Shown: positions 27,202 through 34,833, counted from the first letter of the stretch. The stretch: 64,000 nucleotides of DNA from an uncultured Oscillospiraceae bacterium (GCA_934552825.1 CAKTEQ010000002.1:186001-250000); one strand, 5' to 3'. Numbers and translations: made by a program. Notes: generated from the letters alone by a model not told the origin.

Positions 27202-27954
27202 TTAAACTCCTCCAAATCTGCGGTCCCGGCGCTGATACGCCGCGAGCGCCTTGTCAAGCTCGGATCTTGTGAAGTCCGGCCACATCACTTCGGAGAACCA
27301 GAATTCCGAATAAGCGCACTGCCAAAGGAGAAAATTCGACAGCCGCTCCTCACCGCTGGGCCGGATTATGAGCTCGGGGTCCGGTATGCCGGCGGTATAG
27401 AGCTTTGATGAGAAAAGCTCCTCCGTCACATCCTCTTCCCCGATGATGCCCTCTTTAATGTCCCTTACAACGGACTTTACGCCCCTTAGTATCTCGTCTC
27501 TGCCCCCGTAATTGACGCAGAGATTAGCCTGGAAGCCCTCGATCTGCCGGTTGAGCTCCTCCGTTTTGTCGATACGGCGGCGCAGCTCCGGGCTAAGGCG
27601 GGACACATCGCCCAATATCTTCAGCCTGTTCCCGTCCCGGACCATGCTGTCGATAGCCTCGTCCAGATACTTCTCCAGCAGGCGCATGATGCCGCCCACC
27701 TCCTCCTGAGAACGCTTCCAGTTCTCCGTTGAGAAGGCATAGACCGTGAGGTAGTCCATCCCCAGCTCCTTGCAGTAGTTGGCGATGTCCCGAAAGGTCT
27801 CCGCGCCGGCCGCGTGCCCGGCGCTGCGGGGCATGCCCCGGCGTTTTGCCCAGCGGCCGTTGCCGTCCATTATAATGGCGACATGGCGGGGAATGCGGCT
27901 CATGTTCGGCTTTTCCCCACCTGATGTGCTTTTCTTCCTGAGAAATCGGAACAT
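27202..27954 (-). CDS. uppS: Isoprenyl transferase (undecaprenyl diphosphate synthase)
   Basis: cis-Prenyltransferase producing the C55 lipid carrier used by MraY. 250 residues. Catalytic Asp in HVAIIMDGNGRWAKRRGMPR near residues 24-43, FSTENWKRS with substrate-binding residues, and the C-terminal DPELIIRPSGEERLSNFLLWQ and YSEFWFSEVMWPDF signatures. The ATG follows the frr stop after one base (TGATATG). Product and operon position are standard. Confidence 0.96.
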   Translation of the reverse strand: MFRFLRKKSTSGGEKPNMSRIPRHVAIIMDGNGRWAKRRGMPRSAGHAAGAETFRDIANYCKELGMDYLTVYAFSTENWKRSQEEVGGIMRLLEKYLDEAIDSMVRDGNRLKILGDVSRLSPELRRRIDKTEELNRQIEGFQANLCVNYGGRDEILRGVKSVVRDIKEGIIGEEDVTEELFSSKLYTAGIPDPELIIRPSGEERLSNFLLWQCAYSEFWFSEVMWPDFTRSELDKALAAYQRRDRRFGGV

Positions 27955-27955
27955 A

Positions 27956-28510
27956 TCAGATCTCCAGCAGTTCCTTGTCCTTCTTTGTCTTGAGATTGTC
28001 GATATCCTTGCAGCTCTTGTCCGTCAGGTCCTGTATGTCCTTTTCAAGATTCTTCAGGTCGTCCTCTGTTATCTCGGACTTCTTCTGCGCCTTCTTGAAG
28101 GCGTCCATAGCGTCCCGACGGATATTGCGCACGGCGACCTTACCTTCCTCGGCGTACTTTGCTACCTGCTTTGTCAGTTCCCTTCTCCGCTCCTCTGTGA
28201 GCTGGGGGAAAGCAAGGCGGATGACCTTACCGTCATTCTGGGGATTGATGCCCAGGTCGCTTGTCTGGATTGCCTTCTCCACAGCCTTGAGGACGGATGC
28301 GTCCCAGGGCTGGATGAGGAGGGTTCTGGGGTCGGGAGAGGAAACGCTGCCGATCTGTGTGATGGGTGTGGCCGTGCCGTAATAATCGACCATGATACCG
28401 TCCAGCACTGCGGCGTTTGCTCTGCCCGCGCGCACGGCGGCGAAATCCTTCTCCACAGCGGAGATGGTCTTTTTCATTTTCTCTTCATAAATCTTAAGTT
28501 CTTCTCTCAT
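27956..28510 (-). CDS. frr: Ribosome recycling factor
   Basis: tRNA-mimic protein that, with EF-G, splits the post-termination ribosome. 184 residues, the typical length. Conserved elements: VRAGRANAAVLDGIMVDYYG at the N-terminal half, SSPDPRTLLIQPWDASVLKAVEKAI, and the C-terminal helical bundle RREL...RNIRRDAMDAFKKAQK. ATG with AAAGGAA upstream. Directly follows pyrH, as in many bacteria. Confidence 0.97.
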   Translation of the reverse strand: MREELKIYEEKMKKTISAVEKDFAAVRAGRANAAVLDGIMVDYYGTATPITQIGSVSSPDPRTLLIQPWDASVLKAVEKAIQTSDLGINPQNDGKVIRLAFPQLTEERRRELTKQVAKYAEEGKVAVRNIRRDAMDAFKKAQKKSEITEDDLKNLEKDIQDLTDKSCKDIDNLKTKKDKELLEI

Positions 28511-28534
28511 TGTTCAGCAATTCCTTTCTGATAA

Positions 28535-29251
28535 TTAGTCAGACACCACTGTGCCGATATGCTCGCCCATTACTACCCGGTAGATATTATTCGGGTCTTT
28601 GATGCCGAAGAGGACCACGGGGATATTGTTATCCATAGACAGGGACGTTGCCGTGGAGTCCATCACCTGCAGGTGCTTTGCAAGGACCTCGTCGTAGCTT
28701 ATCTCGTCATACCTGACGGCGCTGGGGTCCACCTTCGGATCGGCAGAGTACACGCCGTCCACGTTCTTCGCCAGAAGTATGGCGTCGGCGCCGATCTCTG
28801 CCGCGCGGAGCACCGCTGCCGTATCCGTGGAGAAGAAGGGGCTGCCTGTGCCGCAGCCGAAGATTACAACGCGGCCCTTTTCCAGATGGCGCACTGCCTT
28901 GAGGCGGATGTACGGCTCCGCGACAGCTCTTATCTCCAGCGCCGTCTGCACCCGCACGGGCACGCCCTTCTGTTCCAGCACGTCCGCCAGGGCAAGGCTG
29001 TTCATCACAGTCGCCATCATGCCCATATGGTCGGCGCGGGTACGCTCGATCTTGCCGTTGCCGTCCTTGACGCCCCGCCAGAAGTTGCCGCCGCCCACGA
29101 CTATTCCTACCTGCACGCCAGCGTCCACGCACTTTTTAAGCACGTCGCAAACGTCGGAAATAAAGGCAAAATCCAGGCCTCTGCCGTTGTCACCTGCCAG
29201 TGCTTCGCCGCTGATCTTCAGAAGCACTCTTTTATAATGCGGTTCATTCAT
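28535..29251 (-). CDS. pyrH: UMP kinase
   Basis: Hexameric bacterial UMP kinase of the amino-acid kinase fold, allosterically controlled by UTP and GTP. 238 residues. YKRVLLKISGEALAG is the phosphate-binding N-terminus, GIVVGGGNFWRG the nucleoside loop, and FGCGTGSPFFSTDTAAVLRAAEIGADA a diagnostic block; the C-terminus has MDSTATSLSMDNNIPVVLFG. The ATG at 29251 has GGAGG upstream; the longer reading from 29299 would start inside the promoter and is rejected. First gene of the operon running to polC; tsf and rpsB, its usual upstream partners, lie 3.7 kb away. Confidence 0.96.
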   Translation of the reverse strand: MNEPHYKRVLLKISGEALAGDNGRGLDFAFISDVCDVLKKCVDAGVQVGIVVGGGNFWRGVKDGNGKIERTRADHMGMMATVMNSLALADVLEQKGVPVRVQTALEIRAVAEPYIRLKAVRHLEKGRVVIFGCGTGSPFFSTDTAAVLRAAEIGADAILLAKNVDGVYSADPKVDPSAVRYDEISYDEVLAKHLQVMDSTATSLSMDNNIPVVLFGIKDPNNIYRVVMGEHIGTVVSD

Positions 29252-29297
29252 AATGGTAAGCTCCTCCACATTCCACAGTTTTACGCTCTTATGCCAC

Positions 29298-29325
29298 ATA
29301 ATAACACACTTGCGTCGGTTTCAAA
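29298..29325 (-). promoter_or_regulatory. Promoter of the pyrH-polC operon
   Basis: Minus-strand TATTAT (29298-29303) with the extended -10 TG (TGTTATTAT) and TTTGAA (29320-29325) 16 bases upstream. It would let pyrH be expressed independently of the LysR gene and of rpsB-tsf. Confidence 0.5.
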
Positions 29326-29358
29326 AGACAATATTTGATTTTTCATTGATTTTAACGA

Positions 29359-30258
29359 TTATTTTTTGCCTATCAGCCGGAGCAGGTCGTCCAGGGCGGG
29401 GTTTTGATTGTACTTCTGCCAGACGAGGACGTTCTCCATAGCCGTGTCCCCGCTGCCGCACACGATGGGGATGCACTTCATCCCCTGTTCCAGAGCCGCC
29501 TGCGGCGCCGCGGACATCACCGCCACGCCCACTCCCAGGTGGATATACGCCAATACGTTCGTGAGGGAGTCCGCCCAGTACGCCACAGGCATCTTGACCT
29601 TATTGTCCTGGCAGAGCTTTTCAAAATACGCGGCCTCCATGGGGCACTCGCCCCTGTCCAGCATGATGAGGTTCTCCCCGTCCAGCTCGCACAGGTCCAC
29701 GTCCCCGCCCCGCACGGCGAACCGGTGCTCCGCGGGCGTTACAAGGCTAAGGCGGCTGCGGAAAAGGCGAATATAGTCCATCTCGTATACGGGGTCGTTA
29801 TAGAACACGGACATGGGTACGAAGGCGAGGTCTATCCTGTTCCCGTTGAGGTCGTTGAGTATGGTGCCGATGGACTGCTGCCGCAAATTCAGGTCCACGT
29901 CCCTGAAGGCGCCGGCGGGCATGAAATCCAGCAGGGATTTTATATGTCCGTAGTCAAAATACGTGGGATACGCCAGGGAAAGGCGCTTTATCTTCCCCTC
30001 GCTCACCCGTCCCGCACGGCGTACGAACTCGTTCCTGTCCCGCACCATCTTCCGCGCCAGCACCAGCATGTCCTTCCCCGCCTCCGTGAGGTCCACGGAA
30101 CGCTTCGTCCTGGTGAACAGCCGCACGCCCACCTGGTTTTCAAGGCTCATTATCTGCCGGCTCAGAGTGGGCTGGGATATGTACAGGGTCTTTGCCGCCT
30201 CCGTAAAGCTCAGGCACTCCGCCAGACACACGAAGGACTCTATATCCTGAAAATCCAT
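29359..30258 (-). CDS. LysR-family transcriptional regulator
   Basis: 299-residue LTTR. N-terminal winged helix-turn-helix MDFQDIESFVCLAECLSFTEAAKTLYISQPTLSRQIMSLENQVGVRLFTR is canonical; the C-terminal effector domain (about 90-295) follows. ATG with AGGGGGTG upstream. Transcribed divergently from the 30484-32714 genes across a 225-base gap containing promoters in both directions, the classic arrangement for an LTTR controlling its neighbour. The same strand as pyrH downstream, with no clear terminator between. The inducer is unknown; it may be a ligand related to the orphan binding protein at 31635. Confidence 0.93.
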   Translation of the reverse strand: MDFQDIESFVCLAECLSFTEAAKTLYISQPTLSRQIMSLENQVGVRLFTRTKRSVDLTEAGKDMLVLARKMVRDRNEFVRRAGRVSEGKIKRLSLAYPTYFDYGHIKSLLDFMPAGAFRDVDLNLRQQSIGTILNDLNGNRIDLAFVPMSVFYNDPVYEMDYIRLFRSRLSLVTPAEHRFAVRGGDVDLCELDGENLIMLDRGECPMEAAYFEKLCQDNKVKMPVAYWADSLTNVLAYIHLGVGVAVMSAAPQAALEQGMKCIPIVCGSGDTAMENVLVWQKYNQNPALDDLLRLIGKK

Positions 30259-30293
30259 CTCTTCACCCCCTTCTTATTCGTTTCTACATAGAA

Positions 30294-30321
30294 ATTATAG
30301 CATCGGTGAATATATTGTCAA
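30294..30321 (-). promoter_or_regulatory. Promoter of the LysR gene
   Basis: Minus-strand TTGACA (30316-30321) and TATAAT (30294-30299), both consensus, spaced by 16 bases. Confidence 0.75.
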
Positions 30322-30329
30322 TATGCCCA

Positions 30330-30412
30330 ATATGTTAGGCTGTTTTAACTAATTCATAGGCAGAATGACGCATTTTCTATTGATATTTCACTTTAAGGAA
30401 TACCTAACGTAT
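30330..30412. promoter_or_regulatory. Candidate LysR operator: separated inverted repeat
   Basis: ATATGTTAGG (30330-30339) and CCTAACGTAT (30403-30412) are inverted repeats with 9 of 10 matches. One arm lies just upstream of the LysR -35 and the other overlaps the -10 of the divergent operon. Such paired sites suit an LTTR tetramer that bends DNA. Inferred only. Confidence 0.4.
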
Positions 30413-30415
30413 AAT
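30387..30415 (+). promoter_or_regulatory. Promoter of the paralogue-pair operon
   Basis: Consensus TATAAT (30410-30415) with a poor -35 (TTCACT, 30387-30392) 17 bases upstream. A weak -35 is usual for activator-dependent LTTR promoters. Confidence 0.5.
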
Positions 30416-30483
30416 TTCATCAGGTGATACCCGATGTTAACATCTGAAAAAACTTCTGGACACGAAAGGAGATAAATAAGGAT

Positions 30484-31116
30484 ATGAGCAGAGAAGCTAA
30501 CGCCGCCATCGGGCGGGAGAAGGAGCACTACAAGGATTTCTTCGTGACTGCGAACCACGAGAACTGGTATTCCCAGTCCGGCGACCTTTTCGACTGGGAG
30601 GGTTTTCAGGACTGGATGGGCTTCTCCGATGAGGAGATAGCCGTCTGGAAGGCGGACCCGAAAAGAATGATGGCGACGCCCCACATGTTTTCCAACGGCA
30701 TCACGGACAAGTGGATGTGTTTTGAGGTGGTCAAGTCCCACGGCTGCGGCAACGGGCACCGGGTGGGCGACAGGCTCTGGTGGCGTGCCATCGGGCATCT
30801 TGTGACGGAGCTGAGCGACGGCTGGTGCGGACACAACCTGTCCTACGCCGGGCTAATGCAGGACGCCGCCCACAACCTCATCATGCAGGGCAAGACGGGC
30901 AACGAGCTCTTCCCCGACCACTTCAGCTGCGTGGACACTACATGCAAATACGGCTGGGGCTACGTGGAGTGCAAGGTCTTTATCGTAGACGACAAGGACC
31001 TGGGAAATTATTTCACCGAGGGCTATAACAAGGAACGCTATGAGGCGTACAGGAAGAGATGCGCCGAGGTGGAGGCGCGGCACAACGAGGCTGTTAAGGA
31101 GGGCGAAGGCAAATGA
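30484..31116 (+). CDS. Uncharacterised cysteine-containing protein, TIGR04076-like (paralogue 1)
   Basis: 210 residues, no signal peptide or membrane span. An N-terminal region with FDWEGFQDWMGFSDEEIAVWKADPKR (36-61) precedes a domain with CGNGHRVGD (Cys88), ELSDGWCGH (Cys115) and HFSCVDTTCKYGWG (Cys149). The order V...C..GH.VGD...C...C resembles the small uncharacterised TIGR04076 family; I inferred this from pattern, not a search. It is clearly homologous to the next protein, with the three cysteines aligned, although the second lacks the GH. A highly charged C-terminal tail follows. Function unknown; a metal or redox role for the cysteines is speculative. Starts the operon under likely LysR control. 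Confidence 0.75.
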   Translation: MSREANAAIGREKEHYKDFFVTANHENWYSQSGDLFDWEGFQDWMGFSDEEIAVWKADPKRMMATPHMFSNGITDKWMCFEVVKSHGCGNGHRVGDRLWWRAIGHLVTELSDGWCGHNLSYAGLMQDAAHNLIMQGKTGNELFPDHFSCVDTTCKYGWGYVECKVFIVDDKDLGNYFTEGYNKERYEAYRKRCAEVEARHNEAVKEGEGK

Positions 31117-31610
31117 GAGGTCGTTTTATTTCCAAGACCAAGGACGGATTTGACTGGAAGGGCTTCCAGGAATACATGAACTACACCGACGAACAGCTCG
31201 AGGCCGTGAAGAACGACCCCAAGCGCCGTGAATTCGTGGAGAACTCCTGCACCGAGGAGCGCAACCGAAAGTATCTCGTGGCGGAAGTCATCGCCATTGA
31301 GGGCGGCTGCATGGCGGGTCTGGAGCCCGGGGACCACATCGTTTACAGAGGCATGGATGAGCTTGTTCCCGAGCTGAGCACGAGCTGGTGCCCATATATC
31401 CAGAACACCTTCTGGTTCACCAACAACGCCCGGGTGTTCCTCAACAACGGCGTTGACCCCAACGCCTCCTACGTCCCCTTCTCCGGCTGCATGGACACGG
31501 GCACGGAGCACGGCTTTGGGCGCGCCATATTTGACACATACGTGCTGGACGAGAGCGAGCTTTACAAGCTGGAGGAGAAAAAGCGCAGGCTCACGAAGTC
31601 CAAGGCATAA
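31113..31610 (+). CDS. Uncharacterised cysteine-containing protein, TIGR04076-like (paralogue 2)
   Basis: 165 residues, cytoplasmic. It overlaps the previous gene by ATGA, so the two are coupled and probably made in equal amounts. The block FDWKGFQEYMNYTDEQLEAVKNDPKR (13-38) mirrors FDWEGFQDWMGFSDEEIAVWKADPKR in paralogue 1. CMAGLEPGD (Cys66), ELSTSWCPY (Cys93) and FSGCMDTGTEHGFG (Cys126) align with its three cysteines, though the rest has diverged. A heteromer of the two is an inference from coupling and homology. Function unknown. Confidence 0.75.
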   Translation: MRGRFISKTKDGFDWKGFQEYMNYTDEQLEAVKNDPKRREFVENSCTEERNRKYLVAEVIAIEGGCMAGLEPGDHIVYRGMDELVPELSTSWCPYIQNTFWFTNNARVFLNNGVDPNASYVPFSGCMDTGTEHGFGRAIFDTYVLDESELYKLEEKKRRLTKSKA

Positions 31611-31634
31611 CTTAACAAAAAAGGGAGGTACATA

Positions 31635-32714
31635 ATGAAAAGGTTGATTTCAGCGGTTCTCTTATTGGCGCTGATGCTGGCACTCGTCAGCGGATGCGCC
31701 TCCAAAGGCGAAAAATCCCCCGCGAACACCACTACCCCCGAGACAGAAGCAGCCACCGCTCCAGCCGAAGTCAAAACAAACACGGCAGAGCGGGCGGCAG
31801 AGATACAGGAAATGCTTGCAAACGGCGAGGAGGTCATAATCGGGCTGTCCTTCCAGGGCCTGACAGATATGTTCACCCTCATCCAGAAGGAGTTCTTCGA
31901 CGAGGAGTTCGGGAAGCTGGGCTACACCACCGTCACTGCCGACTCCGCCGGGGACACGGCGCTCATGATCGAGCAGATCGAAAATTTCGTCACCATGAAA
32001 GCAGCGCTCATCATAGCCTTCCCCCCTGACGCGGAGAGCGTGATGGACGTATGCACGCAGGCTATCGACGCCGGCGTCTACGTCCTGTTCACCGGCCTTG
32101 AGACGGACGACGCGGGCTACTCCATCTCCGGCGGCTCCACGGTAAATTGGAGAGAACTCGGAGCGAACATGGCAAAGATGGCCCTTGCCTGGGTGGATGT
32201 CACCTATCCGGACGCCGAGGACGGCTCCATTCACGCGGCACTGGGCAAATTCAGCTACTTCGTTCAGTCCATACCCATGTTCGAGTCCCTGGAGGCGACT
32301 CTTGAGACCGACCCGCGGATGAAGGTCACATACACCGAGGACAACGTCATCACAGTTGACCAGGGCTTCAACGCCGCGGAGAACGCCTTCACCGCCGATC
32401 CGAATATCCGGCTGCTCTTCTGCTTCCAGGAGACGGGCGCCCAGGGCATGGACCAGTACATCCTCTCCCAGCAGCTTGACCGCAGTCTCTACGCTGTGTT
32501 CACCCAGGGCACCTCAGAGAACAGCGCCCATGTGGTGGCAAATTCCAAAAACAACGACAGCGTGTACCGGGGCACCATCGTATACGGCGGCGACGAGAAC
32601 CCGGCGGCGGACACCTTCCGCGTGGCCTGCGCCATACTCAACGGCGAGGTGGACACTCCCTATTGGAGCATACTGGAGCAGCACTCCATAAACGGCTTCG
32701 GCTTTGAGCTGTGA
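31635..32714 (+). CDS. Substrate-binding lipoprotein, periplasmic-binding-protein-like I fold
   Basis: 359 residues. Lipoprotein signal MKRLISAVLLLALMLALVSGC with lipidated Cys21 and a Thr/Ala/Glu-rich linker, then a sugar- or autoinducer-2-type binding domain (Peripla_BP_4-like): GLSFQGLTDMFTLIQKEFFDEE, IEQIENFVTMKAALIIAFPPDAESV, QAIDAGVYVLFTG and a second lobe with DPNIRLLFCFQETGAQGMDQY. RBS GGGAGG. No permease or ATPase gene accompanies it; the next sequence is a terminator and tsf. It may use a transporter encoded elsewhere, or act as a sensor. Third gene of the LysR-linked operon. Confidence 0.85.
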   Translation: MKRLISAVLLLALMLALVSGCASKGEKSPANTTTPETEAATAPAEVKTNTAERAAEIQEMLANGEEVIIGLSFQGLTDMFTLIQKEFFDEEFGKLGYTTVTADSAGDTALMIEQIENFVTMKAALIIAFPPDAESVMDVCTQAIDAGVYVLFTGLETDDAGYSISGGSTVNWRELGANMAKMALAWVDVTYPDAEDGSIHAALGKFSYFVQSIPMFESLEATLETDPRMKVTYTEDNVITVDQGFNAAENAFTADPNIRLLFCFQETGAQGMDQYILSQQLDRSLYAVFTQGTSENSAHVVANSKNNDSVYRGTIVYGGDENPAADTFRVACAILNGEVDTPYWSILEQHSINGFGFEL

Positions 32715-32718
32715 ATTT

Positions 32719-32756
32719 AAGAGGCGCGGGACTGAAAGCCAAGTCCCGCGCCTCTT
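32719..32756 (+). terminator. Terminator of the LysR-linked operon
   Basis: 15-bp perfect stem AAGAGGCGCGGGACT / AGTCCCGCGCCTCTT with an 8-base loop right after the lipoprotein stop. It has no long T-run, so efficiency is uncertain. Confidence 0.7.
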
Positions 32757-32894
32757 GACATCTTCTCCTGGCACGCCTGCTCCATGACGGCGGCGGACAA
32801 GATACGAAATTACAACAAGGGAATTGAGTTTGTGATAAACGGTACGGGGCGCCGAATGAAAAGCATATCGGCTTATCCCTTCAACGGGAATACA
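32757..32894 (+). pseudogene. Possible decayed gene fragment
   Basis: Between the two hairpins lies an open frame that reads IFSWHACSMTAADKIRNYNK and continues to a TAA at 32894. An ATG at 32784 would give only 36 residues and has no ribosome binding site. The composition looks protein-like, so it could be the C-terminal remnant of a lost gene, but I do not recognise it and chance is possible. Confidence 0.25.
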
Positions 32895-32900
32895 TAAGAA

Positions 32901-32930
32901 AAGAGCCTGAGGTCGATCCCTCAGGCTCTT
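32901..32930 (-). terminator. Terminator of tsf
   Basis: 12-bp stem AAGAGCCTGAGG / CCTCAGGCTCTT with a 6-base loop. On the minus strand it is followed by TTCTTAT. Confidence 0.8.
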
Positions 32931-32948
32931 CTGATACTAAGTATTATC

Positions 32949-33887
32949 TTATTTCATCATAGATGCGACTTCCGCAGCGAAGTCATCCTGACGCTTCTCA
33001 AGGCCCTCGCCGCGCTCGAAGCGGATGAAGCCCTTGATCTTGATCTCGCCGCCAAGCTCCTTGGCAACTGCCTGAACGTGCTTCTCCACGGAGATCTTGT
33101 TCTCCTTGACGAAGGGCTGGTTCAGCAGGCAGATCTCCTCGAAGAACTTGTTCATACGGCCCTTGACCATGTTCTGAGCGATCTTCTTGGCCTTCTCCTC
33201 GTCCATGTTCTTGGCCTTGTTCTCCTCGATAGCCTTGACGAGCTGAATCTCCTCTTCCTTAGCCTGCTCCTCAGCGGGAACAACGGAAGAATCAAGGTAC
33301 TGGGGACGCATAGCAGCGATCTGCATTGCGATGTCCTTACCAAGCTCAGCGACGACTTCGCTGCCCTTGATGTTGTCGGAGACTTCCATATTGACCAGAA
33401 CGCCGATCTTGCCGCCGGCGTGGATGTATGCGACGTTCATACCCTCGCCGTAGCGTGCGAAGCGGCGGATCTTCAGGTTCTCGCCGATGACAAGGATCTT
33501 GTCCTGCAGAGCCTGCTCGATAGTACGGTCTGTGCCGGGATATGTCATAGCCATGAGAGCGTCCATATCGGCGGGGTTCTCCTTCGCGACGACCTCTGCC
33601 ACGTCCTTGACGAAAGCCTGGAATGTGTCGTTCTTCGCGACGAAGTCTGTCTCGCTGTTGACCTCGACCACAGCGCCCACGCCCTCAGCGTCAACGATAG
33701 CTGTGACAACGCCCTCGGCGGCAATTCTGCCTGCCTTCTTCTGGGAAGCTGCCAGACCCTTTTCCCGCAGCAGTTCGATAGCCTTGTCCTTGTCGCCGTT
33801 TGCCTCAGTGAGAGCCTTCTTGCAATCCATCATGCCCACGCCTGTCATCTCGCGCAGAGCCTGTACGTCTTTAGCTGTAAATGCCAT
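32949..33887 (-). CDS. tsf: Elongation factor Ts
   Basis: Guanine-nucleotide exchange factor for EF-Tu. 312 residues from the ATG at 33887 (GGAGG upstream), near the family size. The N-terminal UBA-like domain MAFTAKDVQALREMTGVGMMDCKKALTEANGD holds the EF-Tu-contacting segment, and ETDFVAKND is the core TDFVxxN signature. The C-terminal subdomains follow, with a rather charged stretch (AEEQAKEEEIQLVKAIEENKAKNMDEEKAKK). A reading from 33908 is rejected. Downstream of rpsB, as usual. Confidence 0.97.
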   Translation of the reverse strand: MAFTAKDVQALREMTGVGMMDCKKALTEANGDKDKAIELLREKGLAASQKKAGRIAAEGVVTAIVDAEGVGAVVEVNSETDFVAKNDTFQAFVKDVAEVVAKENPADMDALMAMTYPGTDRTIEQALQDKILVIGENLKIRRFARYGEGMNVAYIHAGGKIGVLVNMEVSDNIKGSEVVAELGKDIAMQIAAMRPQYLDSSVVPAEEQAKEEEIQLVKAIEENKAKNMDEEKAKKIAQNMVKGRMNKFFEEICLLNQPFVKENKISVEKHVQAVAKELGGEIKIKGFIRFERGEGLEKRQDDFAAEVASMMK

Positions 33888-33921
33888 GTTACTTTCCTCC
33901 GTTTTCAATATTTAAGAAAGC

Positions 33922-33953
33922 TTGGGCGGGTAAGAAGCTTTCCACCCGCCCAA
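33922..33953 (-). terminator. Hairpin between rpsB and tsf
   Basis: 10-bp perfect stem TTGGGCGGGT / ACCCGCCCAA with a 12-base loop, followed on the minus strand by GCTTTCTTAAATATT. Probably a partial terminator that adjusts the S2 to EF-Ts ratio. Confidence 0.6.
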
Positions 33954-33964
33954 ACAGATTTTAA

Positions 33965-34699
33965 TTATTCAGCCGCGGGTGCTTCTTCTGCTGCTGCCTC
34001 TGCCATCTCCAGCTCTTCGCCCTGTCTGCCCTCGACGACGGCTGTTGCCATTGCCTTGGAGATGAGCTTGATGGCGCGGATAGCGTCGTCATTGCCGGGG
34101 ATGACGTAGTCGATCTCGTCAGGATCGCAGTTTGTGTCTACGATAGCGATGATGGGGATGTGCAGCTTGCGTGCCTCAGCGATGGCGTTGCGCTCCTTGC
34201 GGGGGTCAACAACGAACATAGCCGCGGGCAGCTTCTTCATGTTCTTCACGCCGCCCAGGTACTTCTCAAGACGGTCGATCTCAGCCTGGAGCTTGATGAC
34301 TTCCTTCTTGGGGAGCATATCGAATGTGCCGTCCTCCTGCATCTTGCGCAGCTGTGCAAGACGGTCTATTCTGCCGCGCATTGTGCGGAAGTTTGTGAGC
34401 ATGCCGCCCAGCCAGCGGGCGTTTACATAGTGCATGCCGACGCGCTCTGCCTCTTCCTTGATGGCTTCCTGAGCCTGCTTCTTTGTGCCGACGAAGAGGA
34501 TCTCGCCGCCGTTCTCAGCAACCTCGCGAACGAAGTTATAGGCCTCGTCCAGCTTCTTGACTGTCTTCTGCAGGTCGATGATGTAGATGCCGTTTCTCTC
34601 TGTGAAGATGTAGGGCGCCATCTTGGGGTTCCAGCGTCTGGTCTGATGTCCGAAGTGGACGCCTGCTTCCAGAAGCTGCTTCATGGATACTACTGCCAT
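33965..34699 (-). CDS. rpsB: 30S ribosomal protein S2
   Basis: Small-subunit protein bound between head and body of the 30S. 244 residues from the ATG at 34699 (AGGAGG upstream). MAVVSMKQLLEAGVHFGHQTRRWNPKM is the conserved N-terminus; GIYIIDLQKTVKKLDEAY, RWLGGMLTNF and DTNCDPDEIDYVIPGNDDAIRAIKL are family signatures. The C-terminal tail is short and acidic/Ala-rich (EMAEAAAEEAPAAE). A 31-residue extension to 34792 is untranslated leader. Confidence 0.98.
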   Translation of the reverse strand: MAVVSMKQLLEAGVHFGHQTRRWNPKMAPYIFTERNGIYIIDLQKTVKKLDEAYNFVREVAENGGEILFVGTKKQAQEAIKEEAERVGMHYVNARWLGGMLTNFRTMRGRIDRLAQLRKMQEDGTFDMLPKKEVIKLQAEIDRLEKYLGGVKNMKKLPAAMFVVDPRKERNAIAEARKLHIPIIAIVDTNCDPDEIDYVIPGNDDAIRAIKLISKAMATAVVEGRQGEELEMAEAAAEEAPAAE

Positions 34700-34833
34700 T
34701 TTTGTGTTCCTCCTGATACTTATGATTGGTTTTTTCTCCGGAAACTCAGCATTTCCGGAGCATTCCTCCGAGGTTTTCAGCCCCCTGCCCACCTTGCGGC
34801 ACCGGGCACAGGATCACCCCTCGTGCGTAATGC
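34700..34833 (-). promoter_or_regulatory. Structured 5' leader of rpsB
   Basis: About 130 bases of untranslated leader. A 9-bp hairpin CTCCGGAAA / TTTCCGGAG lies at 34736-34760, and upstream GC-rich pairings (for example CCCGGTGCC with GGTGGGC-type partners) are possible. rpsB leaders are often sites of feedback by S2; a match to a known S2 leader class was not established. Confidence 0.45.
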
